Assembly (NCBI GenBank): GCA_039519185.1
Contig: CM076854.1
Coordinates: 21,065,456 to 21,129,455, forward strand
DNA from: Astragalus membranaceus
Taxonomy: Eukaryota > Streptophyta > Magnoliopsida > Fabales > Fabaceae
Direction of reading: 5' to 3'
DNA length: 64,000 nt
Positions within the stretch are counted from its first letter, which is position 1. Every line of letters starts with the position of its first letter. Shown here piece after piece: positions 32,964 through 44,097 of the stretch. The position numbers and the translations under genes are program-made. The notes below the pieces were generated by a model that saw nothing but the letters and a program-made list of their open reading frames with translations, did no database searches and was not told the origin of the DNA.

Positions 32964-35167
32964 TGTAACACCCAATTACTTTGAGTTCTAAGTGGCTTGC
33001 TTATGATTTTATTGATTGACTTGAGGTGTTTGGTGAATTAATTTTTAAATGCTTTGTTTACTCAGTCTATTGTAGACATTAATTTTATTTCCTTGTGATT
33101 TATTGTGTCTTGGATGCATAAGTGATATTGGGGAATTATTGGGTGAGAGTTAGTGATTTGCATTAGAGTGCAAACCCCATTTAAGTTGTCTTCACCCTCT
33201 ATACCCAAAAAGACCCTCTTGTCCTTCATTAAAACTCTTCATAAAACAAGTGAGCTTAGGGAAAAACCACACAACCCCACACTCATAAATCAGTTTTCCC
33301 AAGACTTGAGAAAAGAAAGAAGAGAGGGTTTGAGAGTAGGGAGAGAGCTCAAAGAAGAAAGAAGAAAGAGCAACCATGGGAGAATCATCCCATTCTTTTC
33401 ATAGAAACCTTGTTCTTCAACAACACTTCACCATCACCCCACTTCTCTCCTTCTCAATGTCGCAAATCACCAACCCAAAGAAAGCCCCAAATCTGCCCAA
33501 AATCACAATCACCATGAAACCATAAAAATGTCCGTTTGCATGTTCAGTTTTTGAACTTTAGGGGGTAATAGGAGCTGAGATAGGAATTGCATTCTACTTC
33601 TCTTGATATTTTGAAGCTCATTTCGCAATTTGAGGGCTTGGGGGTTGTTGATTGGAGTGTTAGGAGCTTGAGGTTGCATCTTTTAGAACCATTGTTTTGC
33701 TTGTTAAAGTTTCAGCTGAACAAGTGAGTCCTTATCCCCTTTCTTTAGTATTTTAGCTGATGCATGTTTGTTTTGAGTTGTTAATGGAACCAATTGATGA
33801 ATGCATGTGACTTAAAGATGCATGTTGAGTGGATTATTTGTTGAACAATGATTAATTTGGACCCTGAATTGGAATGGAAATTTATGTTTAATTGGTGTTG
33901 TAATTGTTGTTCTCAACATACTATGGATTGAGTTTAATGGTAATAAGGTTGCATTTTGAGTTGGGGATAAGTTTGAGCTGAATTAGCACCAAATGGGATG
34001 CTCAAAAGTGTTTTAAAAACAAAGTTTTTGTTTTACTGCACAAGTTGGGAATCTGTTCTTATTCTGCGAATCGATTCCCAGGACTGAATCTGTTCCCAGA
34101 GTGTGGAACTGTTCCTATTCTGTGAATCGATCCACTGGACTGTGAATCTGTTCCCAGAGTGTGGATTTGTTCCTATTTTGTGAATCGATTCCCAGGAGTG
34201 TGAATCTGTTCCCAGATTGTGAATCTATTCCTACTCTGTGAATCAATTCCTAGGACTGTGAATCTGTTCCCATACAGTGTTCCCTTCTATTTTTTTAAAA
34301 CTGAAATATTCCAATTTCACATTCTTTTTGGTACCAACTCCTCCCCAACACCAATCCTAATCCAATTAAAGTTATTTGGTTTATAATTGAAGGATTATTA
34401 CTACGGTACCTGTATCGACTTGTAATGTGTTTTGAGGTCACGGCTAAATGGTTTTATGTCGAGTTAAACTCTTTTCAAAAACGCGAGTGAGAAAACTACT
34501 TAGTACATATATAAGTACACCATAAATGAACTAATGAATGGATGATGTACTTGGGGTGGTGTCATGAACTATCTCAAGGCCCAATAGGTTTAGTTAGAGG
34601 GTTCTATTTATTTATAGAACACGGGTTCCCTATTGTGTACGTAATAGTTTTTATATTATGTAAGCCTATTGCGTTAGGGGGTAATTAATAAAAGATACTC
34701 GAAGTGTATTATGGTAAGGGAGTCTCGAAAGGACTCACTGAGATTATGTAATCTCACTCCTCATATTTGTTGTTTTCAGATAAGCAGGCGAAGTCAATAG
34801 AAGGTAATGCTCCATAGAAAGGATTCCGTTAGTGGAGGACCTTGAAGTTTAGAGTTTCAGCATGTGTGATGTATTAGTCTCATCTGTTGAGACCTTTTGT
34901 GATTGTCTTTGCTCAAGACATGAACTAAGTTGTATTAAGTTAGTTATGTAATTGTAATTTGGATTAAAGTTGTATCGTTGACTCCGATAGGTAATTTTTA
35001 CTGAAATGTTCGATTTAAGTTCGAACCAAGTTTTATTTTATGAAAATCCTATCAGTGTAAGTCCTTAAGGTTGTGTTTGTTAATCCAAATTATGAAAACG
35101 TACTTTGAAAGATCTCAATGATAATATTCTGGATATTTATTGCCAGTTAAAAATCTAGGATGTTACA
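32964..35167 (+). repeat. LTR Y of a chromovirus-like element, copy A (2204 bp)
   Basis: It starts TGTAACACCC, ends GGATGTTACA and is followed by a primer-binding-site-like TGGTATTAGAGC. A tandem array of GAATCTGTTCCC / GAATCGATTCCC units lies at 34046-34272. It matches copy B (56679-58885) closely. Confidence 0.85.
34046..34272. repeat. Minisatellite inside LTR Y, copy A
   Basis: About four diverged units of roughly 55 bp, each with CTGTTCCCAGA and TGTGAATCGATTCCC. GAATCGATTC is self-complementary. The same array is present in copy B at about 57753-57979. Confidence 0.8.
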
Positions 35168-35170
35168 TTT

Positions 35171-35182
35171 TGGTATTAGAGC
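35171..35182 (+). other. Primer-binding site of LTR Y, copy A (one mismatch)
   Basis: TGGTATTAGAGC differs by one base from the initiator tRNA-Met complement; copy B keeps the exact TGGTATCAGAGC. Confidence 0.8.
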
Positions 35183-35434
35183 AGTTCGACCTAGTCGGAC
35201 TTAGTGATTCTGCGGTAAGTAGATTAGATGGATCGAGATTGCTAGGGACTGTGACAAGTAAGTGTTAGAACCTCTCAGCATATTGTGTAAAGTATTGAGC
35301 CTGATCAACTCAGTATTTCATGCAAGGTACTGAGAATAATGACAATTGGTTGTCTTAGCCCCGAAAATCTCTGAAAATTCTGAACTATAGGATTCTCGAC
35401 TTCATTCTTTTATCAGAGCGCACAACAAAAGCTG
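35183..35434 (+). other. Leader remnant of element Y, copy A
   Basis: Non-coding sequence following the primer-binding site, shared with copy B (58901-59150). No gag or pol can be recognised; the internal region of this element is lost or decayed. Confidence 0.5.
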
Positions 35435-36000
35435 GGGGCTGTAACGCCCCAAAAATTTAATTAATTATTTAATTGAATTGTTTGGGAATTTATTTGATAG
35501 AAAAATAATGGAATAACTATATGTTAGTGTATGTGGACCTATTATTGGTGCTAGGATTAGTAAAGGAGAGGTGTTAGGGAAAAAGCCCATGATTAAGTCG
35601 CATAAGCTAAGGGAAAGCCCATGAAGTTAAATGAGTTGATGAATAGTAGGAAGCTAGTTAGGGTTTCATTATTAGAAAAACAAAAAAAGTTTGAGAGTGA
35701 GAGAGAGCTAGAGGGCGCGACGGCCAAGAGGAGAGAAGAGGGAGAAAGCGACGCCAAGAGGAGAGAGGAGGCTAGGGTTCGTGATCTTCTAAGGCTAAGG
35801 TAAGGGTGGGATTCAAGCCTTATAATGGGATATATGAATTACTTTATGTGAGGGTTAGGGTTTGATGATTGTCATATGTATGATCACATATGTATTGGAT
35901 GCCCCGTTGAATAATTATGTTTGTTTGATTGATATTCCTATGCCCTAGAATTATTCTTGTATTTTGCCATGATCATGAGAATTCGAATTGATATGCTGAA

Positions 36001-36455
36001 AGTGGCGCCCTAGGCGCCCAGTCAATGTCTCTGCGTTTTGTTGTTGCTGAATCTAGTGCCCTTGGCGCCTTGTACATGTTCCTGCCTGTCACTATTTTTC
36101 TGTTTTTGGTTGTTGCTGGAAGTGGCGCCCTAGGCGCCCAGTGCTGTTTTTGATGTTGCTGAAAGTGGCGCCCTAGGCACCCAGTATTGTTTCTGTGTTG
36201 CTGAGAATGGCGCCCTAGGCGCCCAGTGTTATTTTTGTGTTGCTGAGAAAGGCGCCCTAGGCGCCCAGTGTTGTCCCCTGTTGCTGAAACTGGCGCCCTA
36301 GGCGCCTAGTCCCTGTTGTTGTTGCTGAAATTGGCGCCCTAGGCGCCCTGTGCTTGGTGATTTGTTGCTTGCTGGTGTTGGCGCCCTGTCCCTAGGCGCC
36401 ACACCCTGTTTCTGTGTTGCTGGTGTTGGCGCCCTGTCCCTAGGCGCCACACCCT
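36001..36455. repeat. GGCGCC palindrome minisatellite inside the 2300-bp solo LTR
   Basis: About nine irregular units share the near-palindrome GGCGCCCTAGGCGCC, spaced by TGTTGCTG-rich linkers. Later units read GGCGCCCTGTCCCTAGGCGCC. Each core can form a six-base-pair GC hairpin. Confidence 0.9.
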
Positions 36456-36735
36456 AGTGTTGCTGTGCTGTGTTGCTGTTGCTGTTGCTGTGTTGCTGTG
36501 CTATGTTGCTGTGTTGCTGCTGCTGTTGCTGTGCTGTGTTGCTGCTGCTGCTGTTGCTGTGTTGCTGTTATTGTGCTGTTGTTGCTGTGTTGCTGTTGCT
36601 GTGTTGCTGTTGCTGCTGTTGCTGTTGGTGTTGTTGTTGTTGTTGTTCCAGTGTTGCTGTTGCTGTTGTCGTTGTTGCTATTGTTGTTGTTGTTGCTGTG
36701 TTGCTGTTCCTGTTTGTTGTTGTTGCATGTTGGCG
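36456..36735. repeat. GTTGCT-rich simple repeat
   Basis: A degenerate GTT/GCT trinucleotide tract gives long low-complexity Leu/Cys/Val ORFs in three frames. These are not genes. Confidence 0.9.
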
Positions 36736-37744
36736 CCTTAGCGCCTATGGTTGTTGTTGTTGCTCGTTGGCGCCTTAGCGCCCATTGTTGTGGCTGAATT
36801 GTTGGTTCAGATGTTGTTAGTTGATGATGTTACTCCAAGTTGAATTGCCTCTATTTATTGGCAGGTGGTATGTTGTAGGCCTATGGCCAACGAAGATTTC
36901 CGATGTTGTTGCGTTGCTATGTAATGTTGTTTATTGGTTGTGCATTTACATAGCGTCGCATACATGACATATTTTTACGATGGAGCTATGCTCAAAACAC
37001 GATGGCCTGGACTGGCAAATTACGATGAAATGATGTTACGATGTTGATGCCTCTATTTATTGGCTGGATTACGGTACCACATGCATTATAGGGCGGTGGC
37101 CCTGAGTCGAGTTGCATTCCGCATTCATGTTGCATAATTATGCGATTGAAAAGATTTTGACTGTTGTGACGTAATGACTTGACCGTTGTGATGTGTTGGT
37201 ATTGACTGCTGTGAAATGATGATTTGACGCCCTGACCTGATATATATTGTCTTTCATATGATTCATTATATAGTTTGATATCTCACCCCTTCTGTTTGAA
37301 TGTTACCCCGATGTTGGTAACGTGCAGGTAACCTCGAATGAATGACGTTGCACCTTTATTAGTTCGGGTCGGTGTCGTCGCTCTGATACGTAGCACTCGG
37401 GGGAATGAACACGCGTTTTAATATTGTTGCTATGTTATGTCGTTATTGAAGTTTTGAGTTGTTACGTCGTTGTTTTAAGCTGTCTTGAGTTGTTGAGACG
37501 CCACGTTTATTTGAGTTAACTTGTTATGAATCCACTGCGTAGTAATTAAAGAGGAATTATTGAGAAGACTAAAAGGTTGTTTTATCGGTTCATCCGAAAG
37601 CGTTATGTATCTGTTTTCAAAAGCGAATTAAACCGTCTGTTGTTTCACGAAGCAAATGTGGCACTCCATTGTTTGTTGAAAAAGATTTTTATGAACTCTG
37701 ATTTTGCATTATTTTTATCGGGTAGAAATGGGTGTTACAGGGGC

Positions 37745-38974
37745 TACCGAGGACTTGGCGAAACCAGGGAATGGGTATCCGTGTTGATTCGAAGGATAGT
37801 GGGTAGCCGTCTATTCATTGGAGTCAGTTCGACTGTAGCATCATCGTATAATTCTTATTCAGTTACCCCAAAAAGTTGTTTGATTGGAAAATCTTCCGTT
37901 AGGAAATGTCATTCTATTAGCAATGTTTCTTTAACTAGTAATTCTTTGTGAAGTTTTGTTGTTGCCATTTTCTCAAAGATGTTTCACATTCAAGTCCATG
38001 TTCTTTCTTTAGGTCAAATCTATCTCATGCCTTGTGTTGGCCAAGGTCCATGTTACCTCTCGATGTCCATTCTTGTTGGTAGAAAAATCTTTTACCCAAA
38101 AACGAGTCTTTTTACTATTGTGTGCGCTTGACATGTTTATGGTTGAAATTTCAAGGATTGTTGTTGGAAAAGACTTCTTGCATTATTGATTTGGAACTCA
38201 TACTAAATACTCATGGAATGGTATTGTATTGTCTTACTTGATGAACTATCTGTACATGCTGAAGTTGCAAAATGCCATTGTTTTATTGTTGAGATCATGG
38301 GTCTTGTAAGTGGGGATTTTTATTGCATACTGATTTGCTAAATGCGACATCGATTGTGTTTGTTTAAATTTTTCTAAAATGGGTGTGTGCCTAGATTCAG
38401 TAATTTTTCCTACTACCTATGACTCCTTTTGAACGAATTATGCCTTTTAGGAAGCTATATCAGTTTTCCTTAACCAAGTTTTCGTGTCTCAAAATCTTTT
38501 ATCAGTAAGAAAACGTAAACAGTCCCATTTTCGAAATTGATGTATCGTTTTAACAATTGTGTTTAATGGGGTCTATAAAGTGAGAAATAAAATTCTTTAG
38601 GAACTAGGCATCCTAAGTTTTCCAAAAATGGTCAAATTGTACGATTTCAACATCATTTCGTTTTCTATTTCAATTCTTAGAAATTCACATTTGTGATGTT
38701 GGGAAATTCAACACAAGAAGAATTTGGATCATTTCAATCGGTTTTGTTTTCGATTATAAAGTTATTTATCTAGTTGTTTTGAGTTTCGTTGATCCTTAAT
38801 TTTTATTGTTCAAAATTTGTTGTTTTGTTTTTCTTCAAAAGAACAAGTTGGTATCCAAGTGAGTCCCTTACGTATGTCTATTATTTTCAGTTAATGCATG
38901 CGGTTTCAAATGATAAATCGTATTTTAAGTTGATGAGGATATGGATGAATGTATGCATGTGGTCTGGATTGCTT
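37745..38974. other. Decayed LTR-retrotransposon sequence, copy A
   Basis: Shared with copy B (59155-60386). No domain-bearing ORF is present. An AAGTGAGTCCCTTA motif and an ATGCATG-rich stretch resemble the interior of LTR Y, so this is probably part of a related LTR (called Z here) that continues after the minus-strand solo LTR. Confidence 0.45.
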
Positions 38975-38979
38975 GTTAC

Positions 38980-40224
38980 TTATCGGCGGTCGTACGCGGG
39001 TCAAAATAATTAAAAAGAGTAAACATAGTATCAAGGTAAGAGACCTTGGTCGTCTCTCGAGGACCTCTAAATAATGAAATTACCAAAATCAAGAACCTAA
39101 ATAGACAATAAAAGGGGGGGGGGGGGTTTAGGAGAGAGTTTGATGTTTAATGAAGAAAAACAATTAAAGATAGACAATCAATCCATTGGTTTCAGGTGCG
39201 TTTCTTGGATTTCTCATCGGTTCTAAAATAAGGATTTGTGCAAGGTTTGATAATTCTTGATTGATCATAAACTAAGTGAACAAGGGCCAGTCAGTTTATA
39301 CGAATTCACAGCGTTTTAAAGCAAGCATCAAAACAGTGTGTTCAATCAATCGTGATAGCGAACAAGTGCCAGTATCACAATTAACATCATAACTGAATTC
39401 TATCAATCCTATAAACAAGTGTCATAGACTCTATCAATTCCTATCCAAACTAAATTAAACAAGCGATAAAAAGTTTGTATAATGAAAGTTGCAAAACATA
39501 ATCATGATTAAGTGATTAAGCAAAACTGAATCATAAAACGAATCACATAAGCAAATCAGAGTTTGAGTAATTAAGCAAAACACAAACCGAATTTGCAGCA
39601 AGAATTATGGAGATGAAATTGATAGAGAAAGAATTAAAACCATAAAAATAAAATAAACATTAAGCACTGAACCTCAAAATCCTTACAGCAACACTCTTCA
39701 CCAATAGATTGATCTAGGGCTTTAAGCTTCCATGGAGGTTACAGCACAAAACGTAAAATTGAAAATAGGAATGCGTAAGAGAGCCCAGATGGCTCTGAAA
39801 ACTGTATTTAAAAGACTAAAAACGAAAACCAAAATCCCTAAACGGATTCTTGGATAAAAGCCAAATAAAAATAGTAAATTGGCCCGTAAACCCGTTTTAC
39901 ACAGTGCTGCTTCGGTATTTTGCAGTTTTAACCTCCCAGACTTCATAATTGGGTTTCGAGCTCAACAGAAGAATTGTAGCTCTATGCCTTAACTTTCTAA
40001 CGCATGTTTGCATGCGTCAATCAAATAAGCACAGACAAATTTATGGCCTACAGAGTAGACAGGGGTCAATATGCAATAAAAACAAGAATTAATCAAGAAA
40101 TTGTTATATTGCTCAATTAAGACCCAAAGTCTAGAAACGTGCTAAGACTTAAATATTGGGCAAAAAGCACAATTAAAATCACCAAATGAAAAGCTATAAA
40201 TAGTGCATTAAAATTCACTGATCA
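38980..40224 (-). mobile_element. Minus-strand solo LTR with GTTAC target-site duplication, copy A (1245 bp)
   Basis: GTTAC flanks both sides (38975-38979 and 40225-40229). On the minus strand it starts TGATCAGTG and ends CCGATAA, so the right terminus is not the usual CA. In copy B the same LTR (60392-61601) is followed by a polypurine-like tract and internal sequence, which sets the orientation. It carries the GCGTTAGAAAGTT block (39991-40003, minus strand). Confidence 0.75.
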
Positions 40225-40229
40225 GTTAC

Positions 40230-41835
40230 TGAAATGGTGTCCATAAATAAGTGATTTGCATGTGTGTGATCTATGAAATGTTTAAATGAATTGATTGATA
40301 TTGTACATGTTGTTGTACACATGTTCGGTTCGAATTTGAGTTTGACACTGTTGTTTTGTAAACTGAGAATGTATTTGGGGTCGAGTTGGTTTTCAAGGGA
40401 TGCTTAAACAACCTTTAAAAATGGTTTTCTGGTGCTGCACAGGAAGCACGGGTCGTGCGTATGTAAGCACGGTCCGTGTGTGTCCTTCTGGTTGATAGTT
40501 TTTCTTGTTAGCCTTCCAACTCTTTCCTTCGTATCTTTTGATCCAGAACTCTGATTTGAGTGTTCTTGGGTGCGTTGGAAAGCTAATGAGAAGAACTACA
40601 ACTATAACTAGACATTGAAAGATATTTTCAACTTAATAAAATAGCCACCCTAATTTACCTTAGCTTTTAAAATTTGATGCATTGAACTTATCATGTTCTC
40701 CATTGATCTTGTTGTACAATTAATTAAAGTTAATTGAATTGTGATATGCTCTATTGCTTGTGATTGGCTCAACATTGATGTGTCGTAGAGTTGAGGATTC
40801 ATGGATATTGCAAATGTTGTTTGGTAATTGTGTTGGCTTGAAATTAAAGTGAGTTATGGTTGCTTTGTAAGTTAGGATAGTCAATGGAAGAATGGTAAAA
40901 CACTAAAACAGTAAAAAGGTGAACTCTGAAAGTTCACCACAGAACTACATTTATAAATCATCATGATTTGGTGATTTCACTGACCATCCAAACTCTAAGG
41001 TGTTATTGCATTAGGATTTGTCGTCTAGTTGCATATCATGATAATATGAGGATTGTTACCAAGTGTGAATCATTGAAATTGAGTGTATTATGGAGTTCCG
41101 AAATGGTTGAGAAATTTTTTGATTTTGTGGAGATTCCCTCATAAGATATCTAATATTTGCATAGTTTTGTTAGTGACCAATTCTTTTCATTGAAAATATA
41201 ATAGGAGAATCAAGTCTTTTTCAATGTTTTCTTAACAATTCTAGAATGTGGAGTACATTTTGTATTATTTTATTGCTTCCATAATTTGTACATGGTTTTC
41301 TTGGCATTATTCGTGTGTGAACGTTATGAGTGTTAAAGGACGTGTGGGTACTCATGGGAATTTTCTTTCTTCTTAGCATTGTGTAAACTCATATTTGCTT
41401 CCATTTTTAATGACTTGAGGATTTCTTAAATTTTGTTGTGAATCTCCTTTCCCTTCATGTGTGGCTATTAGTGTTTGTATAACTTGACATCCTTGAAACC
41501 TTAATGTTTCTGAAATTGAATACTTGTTGATGTGTGAATGAAGATAAATTAGCTTAGAGTTGAACGGATTGAAACTGGTGTAAAATTGATGATGGTTTCG
41601 TAATGTGTAAACTAACTGTTTTACTGTAGGTAATATAATTGTAATTGAGTGAGCTAAGAATGTGATTTTAATTGTTGTTTCATATGTGTGGTAACTTATA
41701 ATATTTTTATGAGCTATCTAAAGTGATGCATGAAATTCATGATTAATGAATCTTGTTGTGACGGTACTGTGTAAGAGATGGACTATCCAAGTTTAGTAGA
41801 TTTTGAGCATGACAACTAGGAATTACAATGTTACA
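40230..41835 (+). repeat. LTR-like remnant Z
   Basis: A continuation of the LTR interrupted by the minus-strand solo LTR. It includes GTATCTTTTGATC, GCGTTGGAAAGCT (40572-40584) and GCACGGTCCGTG-type palindromes, and ends AATGTTACA, a typical LTR terminus, a few bases before copy C starts. No ORF. Confidence 0.55.
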
Positions 41836-42004
41836 CATTTCAAATAAATACCAAAAACATTAATAATAGTCTATTAGAAATGTTAATAAGAATATAATAT
41901 GATCGACGGTAACAGAAACAGGAAAAAAAATTCCTCATGAAAATTGAACCACGCCCTGTGAAAAAACAACAAACAAAAACTTAGACCACAAAAGAAACAA
42001 AAAA

Positions 42005-42041
<37 letters not shown>

Positions 42042-42685
42042 GGAATAACCTGATACTAGTTTCAGTGTCTGAATTATTAGTTTTAGTGTCTGCATTATTA
42101 GTTTCAGTGTCAAGAAAATAAACATCAAAGAAAACAAGATTCACAATCAAAGAAATTAAAAAGGATTTACATTCATCTTTCTTGTTTTCCATTCTGGTTC
42201 CTGATACTGTGTGACTGAGTCGTTGTTTCCTCTTTCTTGTTTTCCATTCTGGTTCCTGTTAGGGTTCGCAAATCCTTCGTGTTTTCACACCCAACAGCGT
42301 AGAGGCGCAAAATTAACTAGAAGCAGCGAATCACAATTCATCCATTGGGGAAATCAAAAGCCTAGAAATTAAACTAGAAATTTTCGAGGAGTATACACAG
42401 CAAATCAAACATCCGAAGAAGAAGGGGAGAAGTTTAATAAAAAGTCATCAAAGGTTGAACCTGTTGGTGAAAGGTGAGAGCTAAAGACCATTGCTGGAGA
42501 CCACCAAGGAGGAGCGCCGCCGAGTTCGGTTGTGGGTGCGCTGCTGAAGTTTCACAAGATCTATGGGAAGGTTACAAAGTTACAAGGTGTGAGAGGGAAA
42601 CCGAAAACGATAGGGTTTGAGAGGGATGAGGGAAACGTGTGAGAGGAGGGATCGTGAAAAATTTCAGTAATGAAACAGACTTTAT

Positions 42686-42753
42686 GAATCGGTTGTTTAA
42701 AGAACCAATTCTGAATGTACATATTCAGAATCAGTTGTTTAAACAACCGATTC
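42686..42753. repeat. 68-bp palindrome, copy C
   Basis: Same structure as 19719-19786 with a few substitutions. The outer arms (GAATCGGTTGTTTAAA and its complement) are largely kept. Confidence 0.8.
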
Positions 42754-43196
42754 AAATTGTCTAAATGGGTACCGGGTCACTAGGTCAAGGGTCGGGCCGA
42801 GGAGTCGACAGTTGAACCGCATGACCAAAATCGGGACCGCATGACTCGGACCCGATCTCTATTTCGCGAATTTTCAAGACCTATATAGTATATAATATAA
42901 ATTTCGTACCTGTAAAATTAATAACTATGTTTATTTTATCTCTACTAAAATATAAAAATTAATATCTTAATTTATTAATATTTTTAAATTTATTCATACA
43001 TAGTATTAATCTATTTTAAATCACACAAATTAATATGTACTCAACAAATATGATGTTTGTTTGTGCTAAACGAGTAATTTTTTTTGGGTGGAAGCTAAAG
43101 GAGTTATTGAGTACAATATATACTATATAGTATTTGTTTGTGAAAGGAGGCATTAATATATTGATATATAGAATCAAAATGAAAAACAAACACAAC

Positions 43197-43276
43197 AACA
43201 TCAATGGCGCAGTGGTAGCGCTCTCATTTGTCTCACAATAGGTCTCGTGTTCGATCCCCAATATGAGCTCATTTTA
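43197..43276 (+). repeat. tRNA-like pol III sequence, copy C
   Basis: A box TGGCGCAGTGG at 43204 and B box GTTCGATCC at 43249-43257 are unchanged from copy A. The run of T after it is shortened to TTTT. Confidence 0.6.
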
Positions 43277-43635
43277 GACTATTTCCAAACGCATGCAAAA
43301 AATGGATAATGGGTATATTTGAGGGGGGTAATATATATTTAAACCTTGAAAACCCGATGATGCTTTATACCCGTTGGAAAATGGAAAGTTAGAAGAAGGT
43401 GAAGGAATTGGACTACAGAAATTTGGAAAGACACTTCTTTAACGTACAATTATTGTCGATAATGCGTTAATAAATACACACACACAGATACTGTGACTTT
43501 ACTTTTGAACCTTCTTCCTTCTCCAAGAAGTAAAAGAGAGAGTCTTTCCAATACTTAGTTTTACCTTTTTCCTCTGTTAAGAGTCTTCTTCTCTTCTTCA
43601 TACATTCCACAGAGTCACATTACTAAGAAAAAGAA

Positions 43636-43794
43636 ATGGCTACTCCCAAAGAACACATTGAGGAAATTCGAAGAAGAAAATTCTCTATTGGTGGAGAACC
43701 CAATCCTTTGACTGAAGATCTTCATCATGCTGTTAGGAATCTCTCTGCCGAGTTATATGCTAAAGATATTCACTTTCTCATGGAGCTTGTTCAG
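43636..43794 (+). pseudogene. Orphan exon 1 of the GHKL-family gene, copy C
   Basis: The 53-codon exon (MATPKEHIEE...FLMELVQ), its leader and the GTAAAT donor match copies A and B. The rest of the gene is absent because intron 1 is cut at 44095 and joined to a retrotransposon fragment. Only the left half of the ATP-binding N-box is encoded, so no functional product is expected. Confidence 0.92.
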
Positions 43795-44097
43795 GTAAAT
43801 TTTCTTTTATTTTGATTTTCTAATAATAATAATAATAATGCAGATGAATTATGTACTCACCGTGTTAGGCTACTCATTTTCTTTTTTAATTTTTGTAACG
43901 TCTATTTTTTTGCTTAAATTGAATATTGTACTTTGAATACATTGGTACATCTTTGGATTGGACCAAAAGGAAAAAGCTTTGATGATCAAGCTTTCTAAGC
44001 AAGTTCTCATTTTTTTTTTGTATTTGGTTCAAATAATATTTTACTTCGTTCTTGTAAGGTACATATTGCTTGATGTCATTTACTAGGACAAAAATTC

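Larger units (their letters stand above)
35440..37739 (+). mobile_element. Solo LTR with GGGGC target-site duplication (2300 bp)
   Basis: The ends are TGTAACGCCCC...GGGTGTTACA. GGGGC flanks both sides (35435-35439 and 37740-37744), and copy B holds the uninterrupted site AGCTGGGGGCTACCG near 59150. The start resembles the LTR of element 2 but the interior is different. It contains a GGCGCC-rich minisatellite and a GTTGCT-rich tract. It is probably left by LTR-LTR recombination of a chromovirus. Confidence 0.93.
41841..44095 (+). repeat. Segmental duplication, truncated copy C
   Basis: It matches copy B from 46749 and copy A from 18992, except that it lacks about 600 bp of GC-richer sequence found at 20330-21030 and 48165-48850. 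It ends within intron 1 of the GHKL-family gene at ACAAAAAT, where the Tat-type fragment begins. Confidence 0.92.

Noticed and set aside
36001..36455. CRISPR-like array
   Set aside because: Units are irregular and linkers are low-complexity GTTGCTG; plant LTR context; no cas genes anywhere in the window.
36457..36797. Three overlapping ORFs rich in Leu, Cys and Val
   Set aside because: Open in all three frames because of the GTT/GCT simple repeat inside a solo LTR.
37577..37951. 124-codon ORF across the right edge of the 2300-bp solo LTR
   Set aside because: It crosses the insertion boundary, so it cannot be a conserved gene; copy B has no equivalent.
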